NCBI RefSeq assembly: GCF_000213575.1
Contig: NZ_GL892005.1
Span: 124,001-188,000 of the forward strand
Source of the DNA: Dysgonomonas mossii DSM 22836
GTDB lineage: Bacteria; Bacteroidota; Bacteroidia; Bacteroidales; Dysgonomonadaceae
Direction: 5' to 3'
Length of the DNA stretch: 64,000 nt
In this document: positions 1 through 8,491 of the stretch, piece by piece
How positions within the stretch are numbered: the stretch's first letter is position 1
Layout: every line of letters begins with the position of its first letter
Notes under the pieces: model-generated
Database searches by the model: none
What the model was told of the DNA's origin: nothing
The model's input: only the letters and a program-made list of their open reading frames with translations
Position numbers and translations under genes: made by a program

Positions 1-1342
1 CTAATATACCCCATTTGTATGCAAGGTCGGCTACTGATAAGAATTTCAGGGCAAGCGCGAGCTCTAAGAACCCTAATACGACTTTTACAGAGTTCAACCA
101 TCCTCCTGATTTTGGCATACTTTCGAGCCAAGAAGGGAATATTGCAAATAAAGAAAATGGAATAGCCAAAGCTACAGCAAAGCCCAACATCCCGATTGCG
201 GGGGCTATTATGCTGCCCGATCCGGCTGCCTGTACCAACAATGTGCCTATGATAGGCCCGGTGCAAGAGAATGAAACGAGTGCTAGTGTAAAAGCCATGA
301 AGAAAATACTGATAATACCTGTAGTAGAATCGGCTTTCTGATCCATTTTGTTCGTCCATGAAGATGGTAAAACGATCTCGAATGCACCGAAGAATGATAT
401 TGCAAACACCACTAACAAGGCAAAGAATATCAGGTTGAATATGGCACTTGTGGCTAAATCATTCAGAGCGCTGGCTCCAAATATTCCGGTTATTAATAAA
501 CCGAGAGTAACATATATAATGATAATTCCCACTCCGTAGGTAATCGCATCTTTTATTGCTTTTTCTTTGTTTTTCTTATTTCGTTTAAGGAAAAAGCTTA
601 CGGTCATAGGTAGCATCGGCCATACACAAGGTGTAAGTAGGGCGATAAGTCCACCGCCAAAGCCCCCTAAGAAAATCCAAAGGAGTGACATGTCAGAGGT
701 ATCTCCCGCAGCACCATAAGCTTTCAGATCGCCTATTACAGGAGTCCAAAGTTCTTCGCTGCTTACGTTTGCTGTGGTACTTGATACCGATGAAGATAAG
801 CTGTCGGCTTGAACTTGTTCGGCTAATAATCCTTCCGATGCACTATCGGATTCGCCTGCTTTAGCTGCAACAACTGTAGCCGGTAAATCTTTTGATTTGA
901 AGTCCAGATCAATTTTTATCGGAATACACTGCCCGTCAATCTCGCTACATACCTGTCCACGAAAATCACCTTCGAGAGCGAAAGCTGCTTTGTCGGTTAT
1001 TTTAAGTGTTTGAACAAAAGTAGCCTGATTTTCATAATAGCCATACTCCATCTGAAATATGTCGTCATATTTTTTCTTCAATTTGGAGTTGACCGCTTTC
1101 AGGTTACCGACTTTAGTTGCGCCCTTCAACTTATCGATTGAGATCGTTGTGGGCATCGGTCCATTTTCGGGAATAGTTATGTCAAAGATATGCCATGTAG
1201 GATCTATTCGAAAAGTTGTCGTTAATTCAACTTCTCCGTTTCCTTTATCAACAAGCTTGGTTGTCCATGACGCAGGTTGCTGAGCATAAAGCGATACTGA
1301 CAGAACGATTGACAGGAAAAATAAAAATGATATTTTTTTCAT
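1..1342 (-). CDS. dsbD: Protein-disulfide reductase DsbD family, 5' part (cut by window edge)
   Basis: Membrane electron-transfer protein that passes reducing power from cytoplasmic thioredoxin to periplasmic thiol proteins. About 447 residues are visible. A signal peptide of about 21 residues ends SLYAQ. A periplasmic beta-rich domain with a CX6C pair (CSEIDGQC) follows, then a Thr/Ser-rich linker, and the membrane domain begins near residue 215. Its paired membrane cysteines lie in TPCVWPMLP and FSCTGPIIG, the hallmark of DsbD/CcdA. The C-terminal thioredoxin domain would lie beyond base 1. The ATG at 1340-1342 sits about 40 bases downstream of a good promoter. The family call is secure; the exact partner is unknown. 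Confidence 0.9.
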   Translation of the reverse strand, partial: MKKISFLFFLSIVLSVSLYAQQPASWTTKLVDKGNGEVELTTTFRIDPTWHIFDITIPENGPMPTTISIDKLKGATKVGNLKAVNSKLKKKYDDIFQMEYGYYENQATFVQTLKITDKAAFALEGDFRGQVCSEIDGQCIPIKIDLDFKSKDLPATVVAAKAGESDSASEGLLAEQVQADSLSSSVSSTTANVSSEELWTPVIGDLKAYGAAGDTSDMSLLWIFLGGFGGGLIALLTPCVWPMLPMTVSFFLKRNKKNKEKAIKDAITYGVGIIIIYVTLGLLITGIFGASALNDLATSAIFNLIFFALLVVFAISFFGAFEIVLPSSWTNKMDQKADSTTGIISIFFMAFTLALVSFSCTGPIIGTLLVQAAGSGSIIAPAIGMLGFAVALAIPFSLFAIFPSWLESMPKSGGWLNSVKVVLGFLELALALKFLSVADLAYKWGIL

Positions 1343-1380
1343 AGAAAGTATCTATACGAATTATTTTAAAATAAGAAGTC

Positions 1381-1412
1381 CAAAGTTAGCAAAAAGACTC
1401 TATATAGATAAA
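1381..1412 (-). promoter_or_regulatory. Promoter of dsbD (Bacteroidetes type)
   Basis: On the minus strand TAACTTTG (1381-1388) matches the TAnnTTTG -7 element. TTTA at 1409-1412 lies 20 bases upstream in the place of the -33 TTTG. Transcription would start about 30 bases before the dsbD ATG. Confidence 0.55.
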
Positions 1413-1494
1413 CAGCCTGATCGCTTTTATGATTAATTTACTTATTTGTATTTATAGATATTTACTTATCGTAATAGTCTTTATTTTTTATTAA

Positions 1495-3141
1495 TTAATA
1501 CTTAAACTTGATGTATTCGGGTTCTTCTTTTATTTCAGAATATGGAGAATAGCTTTGGTCGCTATGGCGCACATAGCGTCCGTCCTCAATAGATTTGTCT
1601 ACGTACTTCTGTGGTATAATATATCCCATCATCTCTGCTAGTATATATATCGTGCTCGAATTGTTGATCAGCTTGGTTACTGGATCAACGTATTTAGTCA
1701 TTACGGAGTTGATCCTGCTTTCATTCTTCTGTATTGTTATGAGTGGAATGTCATATTGGGCAATACCATTTTTCCAAGGGCCGTGTCCTTTACCTAATAT
1801 CTCTCCATGATCGGAAAAATGAAAGAATACAGCTGTGGTATCTTGTTGCATCACCTTGTATATTTCACGCATCACCCTGTCGGTATGATGTATAGATCTA
1901 TCATAGTCTGTTTGCAGAGGTGAGCCCGAGCTTGGTATTGCTTTGGCATCTATTGTATCATACCTGTCCGAGTAATTATTATGACTTCCCACCAAATGTA
2001 TAATAAAGAATTGTTTTTTATCCGGTTTATGTTCTTCTTTTAGTATCGGGATCAGATCGAAATCATCATTGGCCAGATATCCACCTTTGGTAAATACCGC
2101 TTTGTCTGTTCCTGCTGCTAAATATCCCAAATAAGAATCCTGAATACCCGATGCACCTTGATTGGATAACCAATAAGTTTCATATCCTGCATCATTGGCG
2201 AGGTTTATAAGTGTTTTCTCTTCATAAAATGGCGTCATATTTGTTGGCGATGCAAACGACAAGGCTATACGTAAAGCGTTCCGTGTAAAAGGTGCTGCTG
2301 CAATACCATTATAGTAATTTATAGGGGAGGGTACACTTTGTGCCAAGCTATCCAAAAACGGAGTTGTTTTTATCGGATAACCATACAGAGAAAGGTGTTT
2401 GCGATAGGCACTCTCTCCGATTACAAGGTATATTTTTTCGGGTTTTTGTACTGTGTCATTGAGTAGTATTCCTTCGGGAAGCTTTTTGTTGCTCTGATCA
2501 GCAAACTTCCGTAGTTGCGCCATCTCTTCTTGGTAAGCCAAAATTGTTGCTATATTGCCATAGAGAATCGGCGCATACATATTTACTTTATCTTGTCCTA
2601 CCCGAATCGGGAATTCCATAAACAGGTCTTCTTGATATTCGTAAGCGATGCGTTTGTAAGAAACAAACGGTAGGAATAAAAAGATATAAATCAACAATCC
2701 TACTAAAGACCATTTTATAGAAAGCCTAGCTTCCTTAAGTTCTTTTTCGGATAACCACAGAAGAAGAGTTGTAGTAGTTAATGCTATCAGACCACCGATC
2801 AGTACTCCACCTTTCAGCATACTCGCAGCTTCTGTCGTATGCGTTTCGAATATCGAAGCCATCATATCCAGCGAAATATCGCTCCCTAAGACAAATGCGA
2901 AATAGGCATTGAACGTAAGTATAAATGCGAGTATAAATGTAATTACAAATGTGTATTTGGTCTTGGCTAATATATTTAGGACGAATAGGAATGAAGCTAC
3001 ATGTATAGCCATTGGAATACTTGGAGCTAAATTGATAGGCAGAAAGGCTATTAGACCAATATATATTAGAGCCAGTATAGTAAATTTATATCTGTATATA
3101 AGTTTTCCTATCCACTTTGTATATTCTTTAATCTTAGTCAT
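1495..3141 (-). CDS. Phosphoethanolamine transferase (EptA/CptA-type membrane sulfatase)
   Basis: Probable inner-membrane enzyme that moves phosphoethanolamine from phosphatidylethanolamine to lipid A or another envelope glycan. About five hydrophobic segments fill residues 15-170. The periplasmic alkaline-phosphatase-fold domain follows, with the metal-binding start YLVIGESAYRKH (about 238-249) and the nucleophile context PFTRNALRIALSF (Thr about 286). Later motifs are IHLVGSH and SDHGEILGKGHGPWK. Length (548 aa) is normal for the family. It stands alone, with a TATCTTTG -7 element at 3176-3183 upstream. The acceptor cannot be told from sequence. If it modifies lipid A it could alter cationic peptide sensitivity, but that is inference. 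Confidence 0.88.
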   Translation of the reverse strand: MTKIKEYTKWIGKLIYRYKFTILALIYIGLIAFLPINLAPSIPMAIHVASFLFVLNILAKTKYTFVITFILAFILTFNAYFAFVLGSDISLDMMASIFETHTTEAASMLKGGVLIGGLIALTTTTLLLWLSEKELKEARLSIKWSLVGLLIYIFLFLPFVSYKRIAYEYQEDLFMEFPIRVGQDKVNMYAPILYGNIATILAYQEEMAQLRKFADQSNKKLPEGILLNDTVQKPEKIYLVIGESAYRKHLSLYGYPIKTTPFLDSLAQSVPSPINYYNGIAAAPFTRNALRIALSFASPTNMTPFYEEKTLINLANDAGYETYWLSNQGASGIQDSYLGYLAAGTDKAVFTKGGYLANDDFDLIPILKEEHKPDKKQFFIIHLVGSHNNYSDRYDTIDAKAIPSSGSPLQTDYDRSIHHTDRVMREIYKVMQQDTTAVFFHFSDHGEILGKGHGPWKNGIAQYDIPLITIQKNESRINSVMTKYVDPVTKLINNSSTIYILAEMMGYIIPQKYVDKSIEDGRYVRHSDQSYSPYSEIKEEPEYIKFKY

Positions 3142-3175
3142 TAACTGGGTAAAAAGTTGTGCTTAAGTTGATGAG

Positions 3176-3183
3176 CAAAGATA
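3176..3183 (-). promoter_or_regulatory. -7 element of the phosphoethanolamine transferase gene
   Basis: Minus-strand TATCTTTG matches TAnnTTTG about 35 bases before the start codon. No clear TTTG -33 element is seen. Confidence 0.45.
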
Positions 3184-3288
3184 TTATTTTTTACTATGAA
3201 TTTTATATTAAAAAATGTTCTTTTTTATTTAATTTTTTAATACATTCGCTTCCTATTTTAACATTTTACACTATGAAAAACTGAATTT

Positions 3289-4482
3289 ATGAAAAAGAAA
3301 TTATTTTTATGCCCATTTATTTCTTTAGTATTGTTAGCCTCTCTTAATGCCCAAAATAATTATAAAAAAGGCTATGTTATAACCAATGATAACGATACAA
3401 TATTTGGCTTGATCGATTTTAGGACGGATGCCATAAATGCAACACGATGTACATTCAAATCAGAGCAGGCTGAAAAAACATATTATCCCGGTGATATTGC
3501 AGGTTATAGATTCTCAGATGAAGGAAAATATTATGTAACACGTGATGTGACAATAGATAGTGTTCCCCAGAAATTCTTTCTTGAATATCTTGTAGAAGGT
3601 GTGATGAACCTTTATTACTATGATACGACTGCTAAAAAATACTTCTTCTTCGAGAAAGATGGTAAGATGATAGAAATATCGAAGGCTCCTGATGTTGAAA
3701 GGGATCGACGTATTATTCAGGATAATAAATATAAGAATCTTATTAGCTATTACTTTAATGATTATCCATCTATTGTGAATAATTTGAATAAGATGGATTT
3801 TAGTCAAAAGACTTTTATTGAAATAGCAAAAACATATCATGATAAAGTATGTACTACGGGAGAAGAATGCGTTATCTTTGAAAATAAGCATCCGGATGAA
3901 AATTCTATCAAAACGGCATTCTCTGTTTATGCAGGAGTACAGCTACAAACTTATTCTTTGAATAGTTATTCGGGAAATAGCTACTGTACTCTTAAAGGGA
4001 CACAACCTGTTATAGGAGGAAAGATGAATTTGTATAATCCTCGCTGGTCTAAATCATTCTCATTGCAATTGGATATGTCTTTCTCGCGTTTTTCTTTTTC
4101 GCAAGCTCTTCCATATTTTCTTGAAGGAGAATCAGAATTCAAATTGAAAGCTATAATTATTACTGGAAAGTTAGGTGCAGAATACAAATTCTCATTAAAC
4201 AAAATACAGCCAATGATAGGTGCGGGAATATCCTATACACATTTATTGGGCGACGACAGTAAGTTTATGGTTAGTGAATGGTCTAATAGTTGGCAAAAAT
4301 ACGAACTTAGAAGCCCTTTTGTCGGTTGTTATCTTAACATAGGAGCATCTTATATACTGAAAAACAAACATTCGATCTTTGTTCTGGCTTCAATGGAACA
4401 ATACCTGAAAGAAGATACATCAAAAGAAAACTATAATGATCGATTCAAATCCTATAACATAGTCTTGGGATATACCTTCTAA
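3289..4482 (+). CDS. Outer-membrane beta-barrel protein of unknown function
   Basis: The precursor has a signal peptide (about 1-21, ending SLNAQ). An N-terminal domain of about 170 residues begins KKGYVITNDNDTIFG, a start seen in many uncharacterised Bacteroidetes envelope proteins. The C-terminal half has alternating aromatic and polar strands (for example SLQLDMSFSRFSF and LGAEYKFSLNKIQPMIGAG) and ends in YNIVLGYTF, a terminal Phe typical of outer-membrane barrels. It is monocistronic, bounded by a bidirectional terminator shared with trpA. Its function is not known; the barrel assignment rests on pattern and not on a recognised family member. Confidence 0.75.
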   Translation: MKKKLFLCPFISLVLLASLNAQNNYKKGYVITNDNDTIFGLIDFRTDAINATRCTFKSEQAEKTYYPGDIAGYRFSDEGKYYVTRDVTIDSVPQKFFLEYLVEGVMNLYYYDTTAKKYFFFEKDGKMIEISKAPDVERDRRIIQDNKYKNLISYYFNDYPSIVNNLNKMDFSQKTFIEIAKTYHDKVCTTGEECVIFENKHPDENSIKTAFSVYAGVQLQTYSLNSYSGNSYCTLKGTQPVIGGKMNLYNPRWSKSFSLQLDMSFSRFSFSQALPYFLEGESEFKLKAIIITGKLGAEYKFSLNKIQPMIGAGISYTHLLGDDSKFMVSEWSNSWQKYELRSPFVGCYLNIGASYILKNKHSIFVLASMEQYLKEDTSKENYNDRFKSYNIVLGYTF

Positions 4483-4504
4483 TTGGATATTACAAAATAA
4501 CCGG

Positions 4505-4550
4505 AATCCTTTACTTATGGGACTATGTATAAGTAAAGGATTTTTTATTT
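4505..4550. terminator. Bidirectional terminator between the barrel gene and trpA
   Basis: A 13-bp perfect inverted repeat, AATCCTTTACTTA (4505-4517) with TAAGTAAAGGATT (4530-4542), runs into T-rich sequence on the plus strand. It lies between convergent genes. Confidence 0.8.
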
Positions 4551-5317
4551 GCTCAACGCTTCTTTTAGAGCTTTTACTGCCTCTTTTATATTGGCACTTT
4601 CTTTTAGTAATGTGATAAATTTACTTCCGATAATTGCTCCACTAGCATTCTCTTGTGCTGCTTCTAACGTAGCTTTGTTAGATATACCGAATCCAATCAA
4701 ACGGGGATTGCGAAGATTCATTTCGTTTATTTTTCGGAAATAAGCTTGCTTTTTATCATCAAAATTACTCTGTGCACCAGTAGTAGACGCAGACGAAACC
4801 ATGTAGATAAAGCCATCGGTATGTTCATCTATCAGGCGAATACGCTCATCTGATGTTTCAGGGGTGATGAGCATAACTATTTTTATATCGTATTTGTCTG
4901 CTATTGGTTTATATTGAGATATATAGTCATTGAACGGAAGATCGGGAATGATAGCTCCGTCTATACCTGTTTCTTTGCATTGTTTGCAAAAGTTCTCAAA
5001 ACCATATTGCATAATCGGATTGAGATAACCCATCAAGATGAGAGGTATCGTTACCTCGCTACGGATGTCTTTCAACTGTTCGAATAAGACCTTTAATGTC
5101 ATGCCATTGCGAAGAGCAATTGTTCCACTTTCCTGAATAGTTGGGCCATCAGCCATCGGATCTGAAAATGGAATACCTATTTCTATCAGGTCGATACCAT
5201 TTGCTTCTAATTCGCGAATAACATTGAAGGTGTCATTCAATTGCGGAAATCCGGCAGTAAAATAGATGGATAATATATTCTTTTCTTTTTTTCAAACAGT
5301 TGCTTTATTCTATTCAT
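4545..5317 (-). CDS. trpA: Tryptophan synthase alpha subunit, apparent -1 frameshift near N-terminus
   Basis: Cleaves indole-3-glycerol phosphate to indole for TrpB. The body ([48 protein letters not shown]) is a normal TrpA with the catalytic Glu and Asp in place. The natural start is the ATG at 5315-5317, overlapping the trpF stop as ATGAATAG. Read straight, that frame stops after 26 codons (TGA at 5237-5239). The conserved N-terminus ([13 protein letters not shown]) is in the -1 frame. The two frames join at A AAA AAG (5291-5285). One backward slip gives a 257-residue protein of normal family length. A start at the TTG at 5240 would drop beta-strand 1 and is unlikely. Sequencing error, mutation and slippage are all possible. 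Confidence 0.85.
5285..5291 (-). other. Slippery heptamer A AAA AAG within trpA
   Basis: In the frame of the trpA ATG the codons are GAA AAA AAG, so the minus strand holds A AAA AAG in the phase of the dnaX -1 frameshift site. A -1 slip changes the next codon from AAA to GAA and enters the conserved TrpA frame. The A-run is 7 bases (5286-5292), so transcriptional slippage or a miscalled homopolymer would give the same result. I see no strong downstream hairpin. Confidence 0.6.
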
Positions 5318-5933
5318 TTCTTAGTTGTTTTATAAATTGATCAAGTAGTTGTATGTCTTTTAACCCCGGTTCTATTTCAAATTTGCTATTAAGGTCTACT
5401 CCGTATAGCCGAGGGTGCTTTATTGCTTCTATTTGCTGAATGTCTTCAGCTGATATCCCTCCACTAAGGAAAAATGGAGTATCTCCATTATAAGTATCTA
5501 GTATTGCCCAATCGAATTTTTTCCCTGAACCGCCATATTGTGGGGTTTTGGTATCGAATAAGAAATATCCCCGAAGCCCCTCGTATGCTTTAGTCTGTTC
5601 AAAGTCAGAAGACTCGGAAATACAGAAAGCTTTAATTATAGGCATAAACTTGTTTAACTCGCTACAAAAGTTTGGAGATTCGTTTCCGTGCAATTGGATT
5701 AAGTCTAACTTATATTTGTCAATCATTTCAACGATGAAATCTATTCCTGAATTCACAAATACGCCTACTCTTTTGATATTACTAGAGTCTATATTCCCTA
5801 CGTCTTGCCATAGTTGATAATCGATATAGCGGGGTGATTTCTGATAGAATATCATACCCATATAATCAATAGGTAATTTGTTTAACTCCTGTATATTCTC
5901 AGGATATTTCATCCCGCAGACTTTTATCTTCAT
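5310..5933 (-). CDS. trpF: Phosphoribosylanthranilate isomerase
   Basis: Catalyses the Amadori rearrangement of phosphoribosylanthranilate, step three of Trp synthesis. A (beta/alpha)8 barrel of 207 residues, normal length. It starts KVCGMKYPENIQEL with the catalytic Cys, continues with DYMGMIFYQKSPRY, LIQLHGNES, the late FLSGGIS phosphate loop and the catalytic Asp in GVDLNSKFE. The start overlaps the trpC stop (ATGA at 5930-5933) and the stop overlaps the trpA start by 8 bases, so translational coupling along trpC-trpF-trpA is likely. Confidence 0.96.
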   Translation of the reverse strand: MKIKVCGMKYPENIQELNKLPIDYMGMIFYQKSPRYIDYQLWQDVGNIDSSNIKRVGVFVNSGIDFIVEMIDKYKLDLIQLHGNESPNFCSELNKFMPIIKAFCISESSDFEQTKAYEGLRGYFLFDTKTPQYGGSGKKFDWAILDTYNGDTPFFLSGGISAEDIQQIEAIKHPRLYGVDLNSKFEIEPGLKDIQLLDQFIKQLRNE

Positions 5934-6712
5934 GCCAATTGGTTTATAAAGTCTTCCAATGCTTTCCCCGGATTACTTGTTTTCATAAAGTTCTCTCCCA
6001 TCAGGAATCCTTTGTATCCTGCCTGTTGCAGATCGATGACTGTTTGAGGTTCAGATATACCACTTTCGGATATCTTAATAAAGTCGCTCGGTATCTTATC
6101 TGCCAAGTCAAAAGAGATTTGTATATCTGTAACAAAGGTTCCCAGATTGCGGTTGTTGACCCCTACAACGTCTACTTTATCATTGATATGATGAAGTTCC
6201 TGCTCGTTATGAATTTCCAACAAAACATCAAGGTGTAGTTCCTTTGCTTTCTGTGCCAGTTGTTTAGTTTCATCTATCGTCAGAGCTGAGGCAATCAGTA
6301 ATATGGCACTGGCTCCCGATATTTTAGCCTGATACAATTGGTATCCATCCACTACGAAATCTTTACGTAATAATGGCATTTTTGTAAGACTTCCGGCTAA
6401 TTCTAGATCAGCTAATTCCCCTCCAAAGAAATCCATGTCGGTAAGTACAGATATTGCACTAGCTCCGTTTTGGGAGTATAGAGGAATTACATCTTCTATT
6501 TTTGCATCTTTAAAGATCCAGTCACGAGAAGGTGAGCGACGCTTAAATTCCGCAATAATTCCTGTTCTTGAATTCTTGATAGCTTCTTTAAAAGAGGCAG
6601 GAGTAGTGATTGTCGATAATCTTTTTTCTAATTCGTTGATAGAAGTGTCTTTTTTATGTCTTTCTACTTCCAACCGTTTGTTTGCAATTATCTTATCTAA
6701 AATATTAGTCAT
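5930..6712 (-). CDS. trpC: Indole-3-glycerol phosphate synthase
   Basis: Closes the pyrrole ring to form indole-3-glycerol phosphate. 260 residues, a stand-alone TrpC not fused to TrpF. Family signatures are IAEFKRRSPSR (catalytic Lys), ISVLTDMDFFGG, LRKDFVVDGYQ, DVVGVNNRNLGTF, ISESGIS and GFLMGENFM. It begins 8 bases after the MFS transporter stop and overlaps trpF by 4 bases, so it belongs to the long trp transcript. Confidence 0.97.
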   Translation of the reverse strand: MTNILDKIIANKRLEVERHKKDTSINELEKRLSTITTPASFKEAIKNSRTGIIAEFKRRSPSRDWIFKDAKIEDVIPLYSQNGASAISVLTDMDFFGGELADLELAGSLTKMPLLRKDFVVDGYQLYQAKISGASAILLIASALTIDETKQLAQKAKELHLDVLLEIHNEQELHHINDKVDVVGVNNRNLGTFVTDIQISFDLADKIPSDFIKISESGISEPQTVIDLQQAGYKGFLMGENFMKTSNPGKALEDFINQLA

Positions 6713-6720
6713 ATCTTATA

Positions 6721-7899
6721 TTATTGTTTTTCTTTCTTCAGAACGTTAATAACAGAAGCCAATGCTACAATGCAAATGCCGAACATACCTATCAGTGCAT
6801 AAGAATATCGCAAGTTGGTTGCACTTGCAATATACCCGATCAGAGGAGGTCCCATCAAAAAGCCGAGGAAACTCACACTGGATACTAATGTCAGTGCTAT
6901 ACTTGTTGATATTTTTGTTTTCTGTCCGGCAATACTATACACTGTGGGTACAATACCCGCCGTACCCAACCCGATAATCATAAAGGCTATGATAGTAGTT
7001 ATGAAATGCGGAAAAGCTACAGCAGCGAACAGTCCTGTTGCTATAAGGATACCTCCTACTTGAACAACACGTTGCGAACCCCATTTCTGAGTGGCCTTGT
7101 CGATAACAAATCGTCCTGATGCCATCGTTATCATATATGCTGCTAGTCCGATAGGGGCCATATGTACCGGAGTGCCTACTACATCTATCAGATAAAGCCC
7201 ACTCCAGTCGGCCATAGCACCCTCGGCAGCCATACCACAAAATGCCACAATGCCCAGTAAGAACAGAAACTTCTCCGGTTTATTCTTCTTTCTAGCTGCA
7301 ACATCCGACGGATCTTTTTGCTTTTTAAGATCAGCCTGAAGATAGCGCATATTGAGATAGACAGCTATAAGAACAAGTGTTCCGATGATGCAAAAATGAT
7401 AGATAGGTTTGAACTTTAGCGATGCCATTAACAGCCCTACGGATGCACCGGCCAATCCTGCCAAGCTCCACCCTCCATGAAAGGAGGCCATGATCGGTTT
7501 ATTATAAGTAGCTTCAAGCGTTACAGCCTGAGTATTGACTGATATATTGCAGAAATTGCCGCAAAAGCCGAAAAATATAAGACTCATAATCAAGGCATAT
7601 TCAGAACCTGAAAGCCCTATAAGTAGCAACGCTAAGACATAGCCTGTAAGAGCTAAGGGTAGAATACGTTTACTTCCCACTCTGGATATGAGTAAGCCTG
7701 ATATGGTCATCCCGCATATCTGTCCGATAGGGATCATTAACAGGATAGTACCCCATGCTGCATCACCCAGTCCCAAAGAATTCTTTATATCGGGAATTCG
7801 GCTAGCCCAGCTGGAAAAGCACATACCCGAACAAAAATACAGACAGAAAATAGCTAGTCGTATACGTTCTTTCGATGTTGTATTGGTCGTTATATCCAT
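6721..7899 (-). CDS. MFS transporter embedded in the trp operon
   Basis: Integral membrane protein with about 12 hydrophobic segments, 392 residues, resembling the YbjJ-like branch of the major facilitator superfamily. Motifs include CFSSWASRIPDIKNSLG near the N-terminus, SRVGSKRILPL after TM2 (motif-A position), and GRFVIDKATQKWGSQRVVQ in the second half. Its ATG overlaps the oxidoreductase stop by one base (TAATG) and its stop lies 8 bases before trpC, so it is co-transcribed and probably translationally coupled. Export of Trp, an intermediate or an indole derivative is a reasonable guess from position only; the substrate is unknown. Confidence 0.85.
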   Translation of the reverse strand: MDITTNTTSKERIRLAIFCLYFCSGMCFSSWASRIPDIKNSLGLGDAAWGTILLMIPIGQICGMTISGLLISRVGSKRILPLALTGYVLALLLIGLSGSEYALIMSLIFFGFCGNFCNISVNTQAVTLEATYNKPIMASFHGGWSLAGLAGASVGLLMASLKFKPIYHFCIIGTLVLIAVYLNMRYLQADLKKQKDPSDVAARKKNKPEKFLFLLGIVAFCGMAAEGAMADWSGLYLIDVVGTPVHMAPIGLAAYMITMASGRFVIDKATQKWGSQRVVQVGGILIATGLFAAVAFPHFITTIIAFMIIGLGTAGIVPTVYSIAGQKTKISTSIALTLVSSVSFLGFLMGPPLIGYIASATNLRYSYALIGMFGICIVALASVINVLKKEKQ

Positions 7900-8471
7900 T
7901 ATTTACGAGCTAATAGCTCTATTTTGTTTAACCATTTTTCCCGTTGTTCGGGAGTTGATCCTTTTATTGTTGCCAGATAAGTTGTTCTGATATTTTTAAT
8001 ACCGCAAAATGCACCGATATTTTTTCTTATCATTTTTCCTCCGATATCTTTCACTATCCATTTGTAATAAAAAACAGGTGCATCCATCGTGCTGATGATT
8101 TCAGATGTTTTTCCCATCAATAGTTTTTTTGGAAACGGAGACTTTTCCTGATATTCAAAAGTGAATCCCGGAAGGAATAGCCTTTCTATAAATCCTTTCA
8201 ATAGAGCAGGAGGGGATGCCCACCATGTAGGGTAAATCCAAACAATATGTTCTGCCCATTGCAACTTGTCCCAAGCTTCCAACAGATCGGGCTCGAGTTC
8301 CGTTCTTTTGCGATAGCCATACATCAGTATGGGATTGAAATTCATTTCAGCGAGGATGATCTCTTTTACTTCATTTCCTTTTGCCAGAGTACCTTTCTTG
8401 TATTGCTGATGCAGCCCAAAGCAAAAGCTTTCTTTGTCGGGATGTCCGTTAATTATTAAAACTTTTTTCAT
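7899..8471 (-). CDS. NAD(P)H-dependent flavodoxin-fold oxidoreductase
   Basis: 190-residue quinone-reductase-like flavoprotein (NQO1/MdaB/KefF superfamily). The N-terminus VLIINGHPDKESFC is the FMN/FAD phosphate loop, and IVWIYPTWWASPPALLKGF is the conserved flavin-contacting segment, followed by FLPGFTFEY. It probably passes two electrons from NAD(P)H to a quinone or other electrophile. It lies 20 bases after trpD and overlaps the MFS gene by one base, inside the trp operon. No step of the standard Trp pathway needs it. A role in handling a side product is speculative. Confidence 0.85.
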   Translation of the reverse strand: MKKVLIINGHPDKESFCFGLHQQYKKGTLAKGNEVKEIILAEMNFNPILMYGYRKRTELEPDLLEAWDKLQWAEHIVWIYPTWWASPPALLKGFIERLFLPGFTFEYQEKSPFPKKLLMGKTSEIISTMDAPVFYYKWIVKDIGGKMIRKNIGAFCGIKNIRTTYLATIKGSTPEQREKWLNKIELLARK

Positions 8472-8491
8472 ATCAGAATATCGTTGATATA

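Noticed and set aside
348-539. Plus-strand frames within the dsbD region (348-539, 1059-1283)
   Set aside because: They run opposite to a strongly supported dsbD coding frame and show no family signature of their own.
4549-4743. Short plus-strand frames opposite trpA-trpF-trpC
   Set aside because: Mirror frames of conserved trp genes, with no own start signals.
5238-5240. TTG at 5238-5240 as a shorter trpA start
   Set aside because: It would remove the conserved [11 protein letters not shown] strand, and the trpF-coupled ATG at 5317 continues into that strand after a single-base slip.
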